A DNA stretch of 64,000 nt from JAMQKA01 sp043951865 (GTDB lineage: Bacteria; Bacteroidota; Rhodothermia; Balneolales; Balneolaceae): assembly GCF_043951865.1 (NCBI RefSeq), contig NZ_JBINJF010000003.1, positions 178,165 to 242,164 on the forward strand, in the 5' to 3' direction. Every line of letters starts with the position of its first letter. The first letter of the stretch is position 1. The translations under genes and the position numbers were made by a program. The notes under the pieces are model-generated. The model did no database searches and was not told the DNA's origin. It saw only the letters and a program-made list of their open reading frames with translations. This document shows, piece by piece, positions 54,767 through 63,908 of the stretch.

Positions 54767-57268
54767 TTAATCCTCCTCTGCCTCGAGAATACGATCAATC
54801 CGGCTCTGTACGTCCCGGAGATGTGCTCTCGATGCCCGGTCGGCAATTTGGGACAGTGCTTTTTCAACATCTTCCTGCAGCAAGGTAAGCTGCTCTCGGG
54901 CCAGCGGGCGTATGTCTGACTGACTGACATCTACTTCCGTCCACCCGTAAAATTCCCGGTATTCAGCCGGAATAGTCGGCAACTCCTCTGTCATAAGGTA
55001 TTCCATACGTTCCAGGTAGGCGCGCTGCAGGTTCCGGCGGTGAACATTGATCGAATCCTCCTGTTCAAGTTCACGCCATACCCCCTCACGAACATCATCC
55101 AGGAACTCGATTGCGGAATAGGTATCTTCCTCCGTTCGCTGATCAAACTCGATCAGGCGGGCGATTCGTTGCGGATCCACCAGTGTATTTAGCTGGCTTT
55201 CCTGGTAGTTGCGTATGGTTTCCACCGCTGTCGACTGATTCGTAAGCCCCAGTACCTGTCTGTCAAGAAGCCACGCCGGGGTCGTAAACGAGTACTCGTC
55301 AAACCACTTCATAGCCCGGCGCTGGATTTCTTCAGGCACAAATTCGTATACCGAACCCTCCTGCTCATACGTTTTGTGGGTTTCGTACACCCCGCCAACA
55401 TTACGGATCACATGTCCAACGTAGCGGTGCCACTGGTTCATCACGCTGTTGTGCAGCTCATCGAGCTCTTCAAAATTTTCGCCCTCGCGCTCGGTCCAAG
55501 CTATCAGGTTGTCGGTGATCCGCTGTAGGTTTTTGATGCCCAGTTCTCCCGCCTTCATGGCATCATCGCCCAGGTCTTCATTCTGGGAACGGGGATCAAT
55601 CTTGTTGACCGTTTGGCGCCCGTAAAAGTAGCGTGGATCATCTGCCCGTTCGCGAACCCACTTGTTGAGTGTATCGCGCTTTGCCTCCTCGCTCATGCTT
55701 TCCGGGAACCAGGTATAGCCCCATTTGACGGCCCATTTGTCATACTCCCCTATCGCCGGGTAAAAATTCGTTACCCCATCGCCGGGTTGAGCTATGTAGT
55801 TAAACCGGGCATAATCCATAATTGAGGGAGCCGTTCCGTGGGTGGAGGTAAAAGACGGTGAACGGAGCGAGTCTACCGGGAAGGCATAGCTGGATCCGAA
55901 GTTGTGCGGCAGGCCAAGCGTATGACCGACTTCATGGGCCGCCACGAACCGGATCAGCTGACCCATCACCTCTTCCTCAAACTCCACGGCACGTGCATCG
56001 GGATTGGCGGCCGCCGTTTGCACAAAAAACCAGTTGCGCAGCAGGTTCATCACGTTGTGATACCAGAGGATATCGCTCTCCAGGATCTGCCCGGTTCGGG
56101 GATCATGCACGTGCGGACCCTGTGCATTCTGGATCGGGGTGGTAATGTAGCGTATAACCGAGTAACGGACATCCTCCGGGCTGAATTCCGGGTCTTCCTC
56201 TTCAGTAGGGGGATCCTTGGCAATAATGGCATTTTTGAATCCGGCTTCCTCAAAAGCGCTCTGCCAGTCCTCAATTCCCTGCTTCAGGTATTCGCGCCAG
56301 CGTGGCGGCGTAGCGGGATCCAAATAGTATACCAGTGGTTCCACCGGTTCCACGAGTTCACCATCCAGGTAGGCCTCCTTGTCTTTGGGGACCAGGTCCC
56401 AGCGCGTGATATATTCAAATTGAGCCGCTTTCTGGGCATCTGTCCCATAATCGTACTGCTCAATGTTAAAATAACCCACCCGCTGGTCTGCCGAGCGCGG
56501 CCTCATTTTTTCGTCCGGCAGCAGTATCATCGACTGATTCATCTCCAGCGAGATGGTGTTGGTGGCGGCATCATCCGGCGGATTGCCGGCGTCATAGGTC
56601 AGGATGTGACGGACTTCGATATTTTGGGGATAGCTGCGCACACTGTCAATCATGCTGCGACCGCTGTCCAGCCGGCGAACCTGGAACTCGCGTCGCTGTC
56701 CTTCATTCAACCCACTAATCAGGGCCACATCCGAGGTATACAGCTCGGTGACGTCGATCACTTTTGTTACTGATTCCTCTCCGACAGTCTCAATATCAAA
56801 CGTGTGGACGACCGGCTCAAAGTTGTTGTTGCGCACCGATTTATAGACCGGCTGATCCGGATCCGCAACATTTTCATATGACACGTGACGTAGCAGGATT
56901 TTCTTTCCCTTCCGTTGCCAGCGCACCACCTGCTGAGAACGCGCCTTCATCCCGGCTCCTCCAAAACTCAAATTCTGGGTCGACCCGGAGATACGGCTTA
57001 CCAGAAGCAATTCGCGATCCAGCAGGCTGTCAGGAATTTCGTAATAGTATGTTTCATCCACTTTGTGGACATCAAACAATCCCTCGTCCGTCTGAGCCTC
57101 ATCCGTAATTACATCGCTGTAGGATTCAAAATCAGATTTCTCCCCGGACGAGCTCGCCCTGCGTTGGTCTTTCTCTGTTGTCTTTTTGAATACGGAACAG
57201 CCCGCCAGCAGACCGGCTGTTACCATGGTAATAATAGTAGTACGTATAGTTCTGACAGATAACCTCAT
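54767..57268 (-). CDS. Zinc-dependent metalloprotease (DUF5117/DUF5118 type), lipoprotein
   Basis: From the ATG at 57268 the 833-residue product has a lipoprotein signal (LLAGC, Cys24). The N-terminal part corresponds to DUF5118/DUF5117 (about 50-290). The catalytic site HEVGHTLGLPHNFGSS starts at H445, a metzincin-like HExxHxxGxxH. A long helical C-terminal region follows (AMKWFDEYSFTTPAWLLDRQ). The open frame reaches 57316, but the later ATG begins the lipoprotein signal directly. It is probably a periplasmic or outer-membrane peptidase; substrates are unknown. No partner gene is adjacent. Confidence 0.92.
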   Translation of the reverse strand: MRLSVRTIRTTIITMVTAGLLAGCSVFKKTTEKDQRRASSSGEKSDFESYSDVITDEAQTDEGLFDVHKVDETYYYEIPDSLLDRELLLVSRISGSTQNLSFGGAGMKARSQQVVRWQRKGKKILLRHVSYENVADPDQPVYKSVRNNNFEPVVHTFDIETVGEESVTKVIDVTELYTSDVALISGLNEGQRREFQVRRLDSGRSMIDSVRSYPQNIEVRHILTYDAGNPPDDAATNTISLEMNQSMILLPDEKMRPRSADQRVGYFNIEQYDYGTDAQKAAQFEYITRWDLVPKDKEAYLDGELVEPVEPLVYYLDPATPPRWREYLKQGIEDWQSAFEEAGFKNAIIAKDPPTEEEDPEFSPEDVRYSVIRYITTPIQNAQGPHVHDPRTGQILESDILWYHNVMNLLRNWFFVQTAAANPDARAVEFEEEVMGQLIRFVAAHEVGHTLGLPHNFGSSYAFPVDSLRSPSFTSTHGTAPSIMDYARFNYIAQPGDGVTNFYPAIGEYDKWAVKWGYTWFPESMSEEAKRDTLNKWVRERADDPRYFYGRQTVNKIDPRSQNEDLGDDAMKAGELGIKNLQRITDNLIAWTEREGENFEELDELHNSVMNQWHRYVGHVIRNVGGVYETHKTYEQEGSVYEFVPEEIQRRAMKWFDEYSFTTPAWLLDRQVLGLTNQSTAVETIRNYQESQLNTLVDPQRIARLIEFDQRTEEDTYSAIEFLDDVREGVWRELEQEDSINVHRRNLQRAYLERMEYLMTEELPTIPAEYREFYGWTEVDVSQSDIRPLAREQLTLLQEDVEKALSQIADRASRAHLRDVQSRIDRILEAEED

Positions 57269-57425
57269 GGGATATGATTTATAATTACTCAAGCAGGCAG
57301 GTTCTGCAAGGCGCACTCACGATGTACCCCCTCGCTGCCCAGCTGACCTTGATTTAGAAAAACAGTTCGTAATTTAGTAAAGATACCGGATCGAATCTCG
57401 TTCCATCGGAAGGTATAAAATTGTA

Positions 57426-57752
57426 TTAAAAAATCCAGAAAAGGAATCCGTTAATGATCGACAAGACGATGCTAAAGAGCAACGCCCAGCCAAAGCTCCT
57501 GATCCTCAGACCGGCAGAGAGGCCATCGACCAGCATCAGGATAAATGCATTGATGACCAAGATGAAGAGTCCGAGAGTAAGAATGGTAACCGGCAGCGTA
57601 AGGAGAACGATAACCGGCTTGATAAACGTGTTTATAAGGGCCAGCAGAATCGCCACAATTATGGCACTGAAAAAGCCTTTTATTTCGACGCCATCCAGGA
57701 GTTTGGCAGTCAGGTAAACAGCAACACTGTTTATGAGTAGTGTGTAGATCAT
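57426..57752 (-). CDS. YvlD/phage-holin-like family IV membrane protein
   Basis: From ATG 57752 the 108-residue protein has four hydrophobic helices and the family pattern LLINSVAVYLTAKLLDGVEI, ALINTFIKPVIVLLTLPVTI, LGLFILVINAFILMLVDGLS and SFGWALLFSIVLSIINGFLF. The frame is open to 57824, but relatives start near MIYTLL, so the later ATG is preferred. Despite the phage-holin label, these are ordinary chromosomal membrane proteins of unknown role, sometimes linked to envelope stress. No phage genes are nearby. Confidence 0.88.
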   Translation of the reverse strand: MIYTLLINSVAVYLTAKLLDGVEIKGFFSAIIVAILLALINTFIKPVIVLLTLPVTILTLGLFILVINAFILMLVDGLSAGLRIRSFGWALLFSIVLSIINGFLFWIF

Positions 57753-57833
57753 TGGTCTTCTCCATTGGTTATGGATTACAAGTACTGCTGCATACGCAGA
57801 ATTGCGGACCTTTGTTATACCCAAACTATTTTT

Positions 57834-57977
57834 TAGAGGGCTTTGAAAACCGTTGTTTTGGCCAATCTCTGTATTTTCACGATTTTAAATCCTCACTTAT
57901 AGCTAATAAGCTCCGGCTTCAAATTCGCTCAAGTTTTGACCTTGACCAAAACCCCTGGCTTTTCAAAGCCCACTTTT
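57834..57977. repeat. Repeat-family ends bracketing the HPt gene's 3' side
   Basis: AGAGGGCTTTGAAAACCGTT (from 57836), followed by GTTTTGG, matches the palindrome at 28880. The far end GGCTTTTCAAAGCCC (57958-57972) is also like the repeat tip and contains the stop codon of the HPt gene. The two ends may be one diverged copy of the repeat family of about 140 bases. Confidence 0.45.
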
Positions 57978-58328
57978 TAGTTCTTCCAATTTTATTTCCA
58001 GCTCCTGGTAGGCCTGTTGGCAGATCTCGTCAATCTCATCGATCTGACTGCAAAGCTGCTGCTCTTCAGGGTGATTCTTGGCACATTTTTCGATTTCAAT
58101 AATGATATTCCGGGCTTCATCCAGCCCCACGTAGGAAAGATTAGGTTTAAGCTTGTGGGCTTCAGCTGCCAGCTTTTTCCAGTTGTTACCCTCGCAGTGC
58201 TGCCGCAGTGTGGCAATCGAGTCGGGTGTATTTGTTAAAAACAGTTCCACCATCTCGATCATCAATTCATCATCTCCCATTCCCAGATCTTCAAGATAGG
58301 CTAAATTGGTAATCTTTTGCTCTGCCAT
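57963..58328 (-). CDS. Stand-alone histidine phosphotransfer (HPt) protein
   Basis: The 121-residue protein is an all-helical HPt domain: ELMIEMVELFLTNTPDSIAT at about 21-40 and the phospho-acceptor motif AAEAHKLKPNLSYVG with H58. It relays phosphate between hybrid kinases and receivers in the cytoplasm. No kinase gene is adjacent; the orphan receiver at 29443-29823 is one candidate partner, but nothing in the sequence links them. The last codons overlap a copy of the dispersed GAGGGCTTTG repeat. Confidence 0.9.
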   Translation of the reverse strand: MAEQKITNLAYLEDLGMGDDELMIEMVELFLTNTPDSIATLRQHCEGNNWKKLAAEAHKLKPNLSYVGLDEARNIIIEIEKCAKNHPEEQQLCSQIDEIDEICQQAYQELEIKLEELKSGL

Positions 58329-58573
58329 TGATATCGGTTTTGGATAAAATTGATAGAGAAGTATCCTGTTAATAATCCACAGATCAAAATTTAGATCCTG
58401 TTTTCCAACAGCAGGATACAGGTTTATCCCCTTGCTCCTATCGCACCTCAGCGATTAACTGCGGTTGAGTATATGGTAGTATTGTTAGTGCGGCACCAAT
58501 TATTTTAGGCTTCATGCCGTACGAGCCACTGTAGAGCACTGTACTGCGCACTTTTTCTATAGTATTTAGTGGT

Positions 58574-58602
58574 AGAGGGCTTTGCAAGATTGGCAAAGCT
58601 CC
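58574..58602. repeat. Short hairpin of the GAGGGCTTTGCAA family
   Basis: GAGGGCTTTGC and GGCAAAGCTCCC form a hairpin with a short AAGATT loop. It lies in the 536-base gap 58329-58864 between the HPt gene (start 58328) and the glmS stop; the remainder of the gap has no gene I can support. Confidence 0.5.
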
Positions 58603-58864
58603 CTGGCAGCCTGCCGAAGTCGCGATTCAAGGGTAAAAGTCAGGATACAGAGAATACCTGCACTTTAACTCGTGACTTATCCGGTTAAAATCACAATACT
58701 TATCAAAACGAGAACAGTTATTTTAAAAATCAACGCCTTCCACTTACTCATTTCTCGGAACCCTGTATTAAAAGACTAACTTTTTAAGAGAGGATTCCTT
58801 ATGTAATCATTTTTTAGCTAAAATTCAAGCAAGGCGTTATTTTTGCGGAATTTTAGGGTCATCC

Positions 58865-60712
58865 TTATTCAACAGTGACGCTTTTGGCCAGGTTACGCGG
58901 CTGGTCTACATTACATCCGCGGTTTACCGCAATGTAGTATGAGAGCAGCTGGAGAGGGATTACCGTCAGCAGCGGCGAAAAGCTGTCCTCTGTTTCGGGA
59001 ATCGTTATTGAAAACTCCGAGAGGTCGATCACTTCCCTGTTCCTCTCCCCGGTAATCGAAATGAGACGGCCTTTCCTCGCCTTCACCTCTTCAATATTGC
59101 TGATCATCTTGTCGTTGGTATGTTCGGTGTGGGCAATAACCACCACGGGCATCATCTCGTCGATCAGGGCGATCGGGCCATGTTTCATCTCTGCTGCGGG
59201 GTACCCTTCTGCGTGAATATAGGAGATCTCTTTAAGTTTGAGCGCCCCTTCCAGTGCCACCGGAAAATTAAGAGTACGCCCAAGATACAAGAAGTTGGGG
59301 GCATAGCTAAACAGATTGGCAACCTCCTTGATCTTGTCGCTCTGCTCAAGAATTTTTTCCACGCTTTCGGGAATTTTGTCGAGCGCCTGGATCAGGTTCG
59401 CCAACTGCTCTTCATCAAGCGTTCCCTTCTTTTGGGCCAGTAGTAAGGCCATCATGGCCAGCACCGTCACCTGGCCGGTAAAAGCTTTGGTGGATGCCAC
59501 CCCGATTTCAGGTCCGGCATGAATATAGACTCCTGCATCCGTTTCACGGGCAATGGTGGATCCAACTACATTACAGACGCCCAATACCAGGGCGCCGCGC
59601 TTTTTCGCCTCGCGCAGAGCGGCGAGGGTATCAGCCGTCTCCCCGCTTTGAGAAACCACGATCATCACGTCCCCTTCCCCGATTAGCGGCTCGCGATACC
59701 TGAATTCAGAGGCGTATTCCACCTCCACGGGCATCTTGGCCAGACTTTCGAACAGGTATTCCCCCACCAGACCCGAATGCCAGCTGGTTCCGCATGCGGC
59801 GATTACCAGGCGTTTGGCATTCACAAACTGGTCCATTACGTCTACAAGTCCCCCCAGCTGGATCATATTCTTTTCGGGATCAAGACGCCCGCGAAGGCAG
59901 TCCGCGATGGCACGCGGCTGTTCAAAAATTTCTTTCAGCATAAAGTGCGGGTAGCCCGCTTTTTCAATCTCTTCCACGCTCAGGGCCAACTCATGTACCT
60001 TTTTGGTCAGCGGCACATCCTTGATCGTCTTTACTTCATAGCCATCTCTTCGGATGATCGCCATCTCACCATCATCGAGGTACACCACTTTTTTGGTATG
60101 TTCCACGATCGGAGCTCCATCCGAGGCTACAAACATCTCATTGTCTCCAACGCCGATCAAAAGAGGCGAGCCGTGACGCGCTACAATAATTTGTTCCGGC
60201 TCGTCGCGGTTCACTATCGCCAACCCGTACGTTCCCACAATCTGCTGCAGGGCCAGCTGCACCGCCCGCTCAAAGGTCATTTCGTCATCATCGCCGCCGT
60301 TCTCATATATTTTTTCAATCAGCTGGACAATAACCTCGGTGTCAGTTTCCGACCTGAACTCTCTTCCGTCCTTCATCAGCTCCTTTTTAAGGGAAGAGTA
60401 GTTTTCAATGATGCCGTTGTGGACCAGTGCAATTTTCCCGGACTGGCTCACATGGGGATGCGAATTCACATCATTGGGCTGCCCGTGTGTGGCCCAGCGC
60501 GTGTGGCCGATACCGATAGTACCGTTCATCTGACTTTGGGTAACTTTTTTCCTCAGGCTGTTGACCTTGCCCTTGCCCTTTTCAACCCGCAGTGCCCCGT
60601 TTACAAGGGCTATGCCGGCCGAGTCATATCCCCGGTACTCCAATCGCTCTAACCCTTTGATGATAATATCGCTCGCCTGCTTCTCGCCAATGTAACCAAC
60701 AATTCCGCACAT
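58865..60712 (-). CDS. glmS: Glutamine--fructose-6-phosphate aminotransferase (isomerizing)
   Basis: The 615-residue enzyme begins MCGIVGYIG with the glutaminase nucleophile Cys2, followed by class II amidotransferase motifs (RGYDSAGIAL, GHTRWATHGQP, HNGIIENY). Two SIS sugar-isomerase domains follow (about 290-420 and 460-600; CGTSWHSGLVGEYLFE, VSQSGETADTLAAL, AEGYPAAEMKHGPIALID), and the protein ends with the conserved tail PRNLAKSVTVE. It makes glucosamine-6-phosphate, the first step to UDP-GlcNAc for peptidoglycan. A divergent glmU-like gene lies 113 bases away. Confidence 0.97.
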   Translation of the reverse strand: MCGIVGYIGEKQASDIIIKGLERLEYRGYDSAGIALVNGALRVEKGKGKVNSLRKKVTQSQMNGTIGIGHTRWATHGQPNDVNSHPHVSQSGKIALVHNGIIENYSSLKKELMKDGREFRSETDTEVIVQLIEKIYENGGDDDEMTFERAVQLALQQIVGTYGLAIVNRDEPEQIIVARHGSPLLIGVGDNEMFVASDGAPIVEHTKKVVYLDDGEMAIIRRDGYEVKTIKDVPLTKKVHELALSVEEIEKAGYPHFMLKEIFEQPRAIADCLRGRLDPEKNMIQLGGLVDVMDQFVNAKRLVIAACGTSWHSGLVGEYLFESLAKMPVEVEYASEFRYREPLIGEGDVMIVVSQSGETADTLAALREAKKRGALVLGVCNVVGSTIARETDAGVYIHAGPEIGVASTKAFTGQVTVLAMMALLLAQKKGTLDEEQLANLIQALDKIPESVEKILEQSDKIKEVANLFSYAPNFLYLGRTLNFPVALEGALKLKEISYIHAEGYPAAEMKHGPIALIDEMMPVVVIAHTEHTNDKMISNIEEVKARKGRLISITGERNREVIDLSEFSITIPETEDSFSPLLTVIPLQLLSYYIAVNRGCNVDQPRNLAKSVTVE

Positions 60713-60746
60713 GATATTCTCTTGTTTAGTGATTTTATTCTAAAAT

Positions 60747-60775
60747 ATAATAAATACTTGAATTAAGTCTGCCAA
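60747..60775 (-). promoter_or_regulatory. Candidate sigma70-like promoter for glmS
   Basis: On the minus strand TTGGCA (60775-60770) is followed after exactly 17 bases by TATTAT (60752-60747), 35 bases before the glmS ATG. The spacing is ideal, but Bacteroidota promoters usually have a different consensus, so support is limited. Confidence 0.4.
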
Positions 60776-60825
60776 TTTATAATTCTAGTCAGACTATTAA
60801 AACATTTAAGAAAAAATTAACTAGC

Positions 60826-62025
60826 ATGCAGTGCTGTTTCTTTGAAGATCAGTTGCTATCCCGGTTTCACCCTTTGACACTGACTCGACCGCTTGATGAC
60901 CTCCGCGTGGGTATCTGCACGGTTGCTGAAAAGTGGAAAGCCGAGCTGGAACTCGAACACACTTCCCGCCTGTTGCGCGATACTCTCAAGGGCGTTTTTG
61001 AGCAACCCCCGATCGATCCCGGAGAACCCTGTCTTTGGCTCAATGCCCGGTACCTGCCGCAGGAGGCGCTGCTGGAACGGATCCACGATCTTGAAGTGGG
61101 AAGCTGCCTGAGAAGCGGGGACATTGAAATTGCCGCAAAGGTTGATGGAGCCGAAAGCGCCCGGTGGCTGTCGAATAACAGGGACAACTTTAACAGCCTG
61201 CTGGTCTTTGAAACGGATGATTTTGATCCCCTGGAACACCTGTGGGACCTGTTTCAGGTCAACGGTCGGGAAATCAGGGCAGATATCGAACGGATGGGGC
61301 ATCCCTCTTCCGAAGACCACTCCATCTCTCCCCACGCCGTGCTCGAAAACCGGGACCAGATCTTTATTGGTGAAGGCGTATCTGTTGAACCAGGCGCCAT
61401 CCTTGTCGCCACCGAGGGACCAATATATATCGGTCCGGGCGCCACCATCTGTGCCGGTGCCATCCTCAGGGGACCCGTGGCCATCTGCCGGGAGTCGATT
61501 GTCAATATGGGGGCTAAAATATACGGGGCTTCCACCATCGGACCAGTCTGCAAGGCGGGGGGCGAGATCAACAACTCCATCTTTCACTCCTACTCCAACA
61601 AGGGGCATGAGGGCTTTATCGGCAACTCTCTGGTCGGCCAGTGGTGCAACTTCGGGGCCGATACCAACACCTCGAACCTCAAAAACAATTACAGCACCAT
61701 TCGGCTTACTGACTGGACCTCCATGCAACAGGTGGAAACCGGCCAGCAGTTTATCGGTACCATTATGGGCGATCACTCCAAAACGGCCATCAACGTGCAG
61801 CTCAATACCGGGACCGTTTGCGGGGTTTCCTGCAACATCTTTACCGCTGATTTTCCCCCGAAGTTGATTCCCTCTTTTACCTGGGTGGGCACCAACGTGC
61901 TGCAGCCCTACAAGTTCAACAAAGCTGTTGAAACCATGGAGGCAGTCATGAAACGCCGCGACGTGGAACTCACCGAAAACTACCGGAATATGATGGAACG
62001 TATTGCGAAGAAGAGCCGGAGCTGA
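60826..62025 (+). CDS. GlmU-like putative sugar nucleotidyltransferase with left-handed beta-helix domain
   Basis: The 399-residue protein has an N-terminal part of the GlmU family (FEDQLLSRFHPLTLTRPLDD, LRVGICTVAEKW) lacking a clear GXGTRM nucleotide motif, and a C-terminal hexapeptide-repeat beta helix (about 175-360: IYIGPGATICAGAILRGPV, GHEGFIGNSLVGQWCNFGAD, NNYSTIRL). Such proteins are annotated as putative sugar nucleotidyl or acyl transferases in Bacteroidota. Divergence from glmS supports a role in amino-sugar activation. The exact reaction is not proven here. Confidence 0.88.
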   Translation: MQCCFFEDQLLSRFHPLTLTRPLDDLRVGICTVAEKWKAELELEHTSRLLRDTLKGVFEQPPIDPGEPCLWLNARYLPQEALLERIHDLEVGSCLRSGDIEIAAKVDGAESARWLSNNRDNFNSLLVFETDDFDPLEHLWDLFQVNGREIRADIERMGHPSSEDHSISPHAVLENRDQIFIGEGVSVEPGAILVATEGPIYIGPGATICAGAILRGPVAICRESIVNMGAKIYGASTIGPVCKAGGEINNSIFHSYSNKGHEGFIGNSLVGQWCNFGADTNTSNLKNNYSTIRLTDWTSMQQVETGQQFIGTIMGDHSKTAINVQLNTGTVCGVSCNIFTADFPPKLIPSFTWVGTNVLQPYKFNKAVETMEAVMKRRDVELTENYRNMMERIAKKSRS

Positions 62026-62120
62026 CCTGTCGTTATCGGAAGCTCCCCCCAATGATACGGCCTCAAAAGCCTTGACAGCGATTTACCACGGCAGCGCGGT
62101 TCGTATTTCCTCGTTCAAAA

Positions 62121-62135
62121 GAGGGCTTTGCCAAA
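62121..62135. repeat. Partial tip of the GAGGGCTTTGCCAAACC repeat family
   Basis: GAGGGCTTTGCCAAACC (62121-62137) matches the end sequence of the dispersed family but lacks a nearby second arm. Confidence 0.4.
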
Positions 62136-62161
62136 CCGTACATTACAAGAAATGTATTTTA

Positions 62162-62344
62162 ACTAGTGTTGTCTCAAACCTGAATTTCGGCCGTAACTGG
62201 CAGAACGCGGGTACCACTGACCAGGCTGACGATCACCTAAAGGGGGGGGGGGACACCTATTCTATGGTTAAATCCGCTGTATCAGTCTCATCTGCGTTCC
62301 AGTATCCCGTAAACCCGAATAGTTATGGTTGACTGTACACTAGT
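62162..62344. mobile_element. 183-bp MITE-like element with imperfect terminal inverted repeats and CTAG ends
   Basis: The left end ACTAGTGTTGTCTCAAACC (62162-62180) and the reverse complement of the right end, ACTAGTGTACAGTCAACC (62344-62327), agree over most positions. CTAG is present at both ends, as in the element at 2200-2291. A run of eleven G lies inside (62242-62252). No open frame is convincing. It occupies the 352-base gap 62026-62377. Confidence 0.4.
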
Positions 62345-62377
62345 GGCTCGTGAGGTGCTGCCGGCTAGATGCGATCC

Positions 62378-63274
62378 CTAAATAATATCACTCAGCGCTT
62401 CTTTCAGGACGTTGAACCTAAATTCAAATCCTTCCTTCTGAAGAGCGGACGGCTGGGCACGCACGCTTTCCAGAAGCGGATCGGCAGCCTCTCCGAGTAC
62501 AAGCCGCAGGGCAAACTCCGGCACCCTGAAAAATGTCGGGCGATGCAATATCTCTCCCAGCTTACCGGTCAGCTCTTTCATCGTTACCGGTTGGGGAGCC
62601 ACCAGGTTCAATGGACCCTGCACCCGCTCGTTCTCTATCACAAACTCTACCGCGCGGGTCATATCCAGCATGTGGATCCAGGGAAAATACTGAGTACCGT
62701 CGCCCAGAGGACCGCCAAGACCAAATTTGAAAATCGGCAGCAGATACTGGAATGCGCCCCCGCCCTTCTCCAGTACCACTCCATTTCGAAAAATTGCCAG
62801 GCGTACGCCAAGCCCTTCCACGGGTTCAGCTGCCTTTTCCCAGTCTACACACAGCTCAGAAAGGAAACCGTCACCCGGAGGTTCTGTCTCATCAAGAGGC
62901 TCTTCGCCCCGGTCGCCATAATAATTTACCCCTGATGCGGATATAAACAGCTCTGGTCGGCTTTCGGCCTTCTCTACCGCCTCCACTAGCTGCCGGGTAT
63001 TGTCAACCCGGCTGGAGTAAAGCCGTTGTTTAACCTGATCGGTCCACGGCTTGCCAAATATACTTTCCCCCACAAGATTGATTACCACATCCGCCTGATC
63101 CATCGCATCGGGCAGGTTCGCTTCCCAATCGATAAAGGCTTGATTCTCCGCAGTTTCACTTGCATACTTCTCTGGAGATCGCGTAATCACCGTTATGAAA
63201 TGGCCCTGTTGGAGGAAATGCGATCTCAGCTCAGTGCCGATAAAACCTGTACCACCACTTATCAGAATATGCAT
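62378..63274 (-). CDS. TIGR01777 family NAD(P)-dependent epimerase-like protein
   Basis: The 298-residue protein starts with the Rossmann motif MHILISGGTGFIGTELRSHF and contains DVVINLVGESIFGKPWTDQ at about 60, ISASGVNYYGDRGEEPLDE at about 110, GGGAFQYLLPIFKFGLGGPL at about 170 and the C-terminal DUF1731-like tail (PEFALRLVLGEAADPLLESV). This fits the YfcH/SulA-like SDR family. The substrate is unknown. It is convergent with the glmU-like gene, from which the MITE-like element separates it. Confidence 0.93.
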   Translation of the reverse strand: MHILISGGTGFIGTELRSHFLQQGHFITVITRSPEKYASETAENQAFIDWEANLPDAMDQADVVINLVGESIFGKPWTDQVKQRLYSSRVDNTRQLVEAVEKAESRPELFISASGVNYYGDRGEEPLDETEPPGDGFLSELCVDWEKAAEPVEGLGVRLAIFRNGVVLEKGGGAFQYLLPIFKFGLGGPLGDGTQYFPWIHMLDMTRAVEFVIENERVQGPLNLVAPQPVTMKELTGKLGEILHRPTFFRVPEFALRLVLGEAADPLLESVRAQPSALQKEGFEFRFNVLKEALSDII

Positions 63275-63383
63275 ACACTAAAATAACTATCTTAAGGTTA
63301 GGTGTTGTTAATTACATCTACTTTTAGAAAAAAATTCCATATGATTAAATTAAAGTAGCAACAGTATCCCATAATTCGTATCA

Positions 63384-63848
63384 ATGACAACAACTACACA
63401 ACACAAGATAGTATTGGCAATCCGCATTATTTTAGGGGCGATTTTCCTGCTTTCGGGAATCGGGAAGCTGATTGACGGCAGCCAGGCGCTCTACCTGGTG
63501 GAGCTGTTGGCTACAAAGTTTTACTGGCTCATTGAGTACGGCAGTGTCATTGTGACCGGTACCTCCCTCCTTGAGCTTCTGTTGGCGGGCCTGCTATTTT
63601 GGGGACGAAAACTGACCGCGGTACTGTTGGCCTCCTTCCTGCTCATTATTTCATTTACCGGGGTCCTGGGATATTTCTATCTCCAGGGTATGTCGGTGGC
63701 CAGCTGCGGGTGCTTTGGAGCTTTCAGCATCGGCGGCGGCATCGTATCGACCCTGATCCGCAATTCCATCCTGCTGTTACTGATAATCGCCGGTTTTACC
63801 GTTAAAACGATGACAGGCAACGGAGAACAGGGAACAGAAAAAAAATAA
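63384..63848 (+). CDS. DoxX/MauE family membrane protein
   Basis: The 154-residue protein has four membrane helices (IVLAIRIILGAIFLLSGIGK, a helix at about 60-75, VLLASFLLIISFTGVLGYFY, and ILLLLIIAGFT). The sequence SVASCGCFGAFSIGG between helices carries the CxCFG cysteine pair typical of MauE/DoxX-type proteins, which are linked to disulfide or redox functions. The partner protein is not next to it. It is divergent from the TIGR01777 gene by 109 bases. Confidence 0.85.
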   Translation: MTTTTQHKIVLAIRIILGAIFLLSGIGKLIDGSQALYLVELLATKFYWLIEYGSVIVTGTSLLELLLAGLLFWGRKLTAVLLASFLLIISFTGVLGYFYLQGMSVASCGCFGAFSIGGGIVSTLIRNSILLLLIIAGFTVKTMTGNGEQGTEKK

Positions 63849-63908
63849 ACAGCCTGCTTCCAGGCCTCTCCTCTGCCTTGTATCAATCCCATTAGTTGTA
63901 TTTAATCA

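Noticed and set aside
57426..57752. Prophage remnant, from the holin-like name
   Set aside because: The protein is a chromosomal YvlD-type membrane protein and no phage gene is nearby.
60856..62052. 398-residue minus-strand open frame
   Set aside because: Antisense shadow of the glmU-like gene, which has clear hexapeptide repeats.
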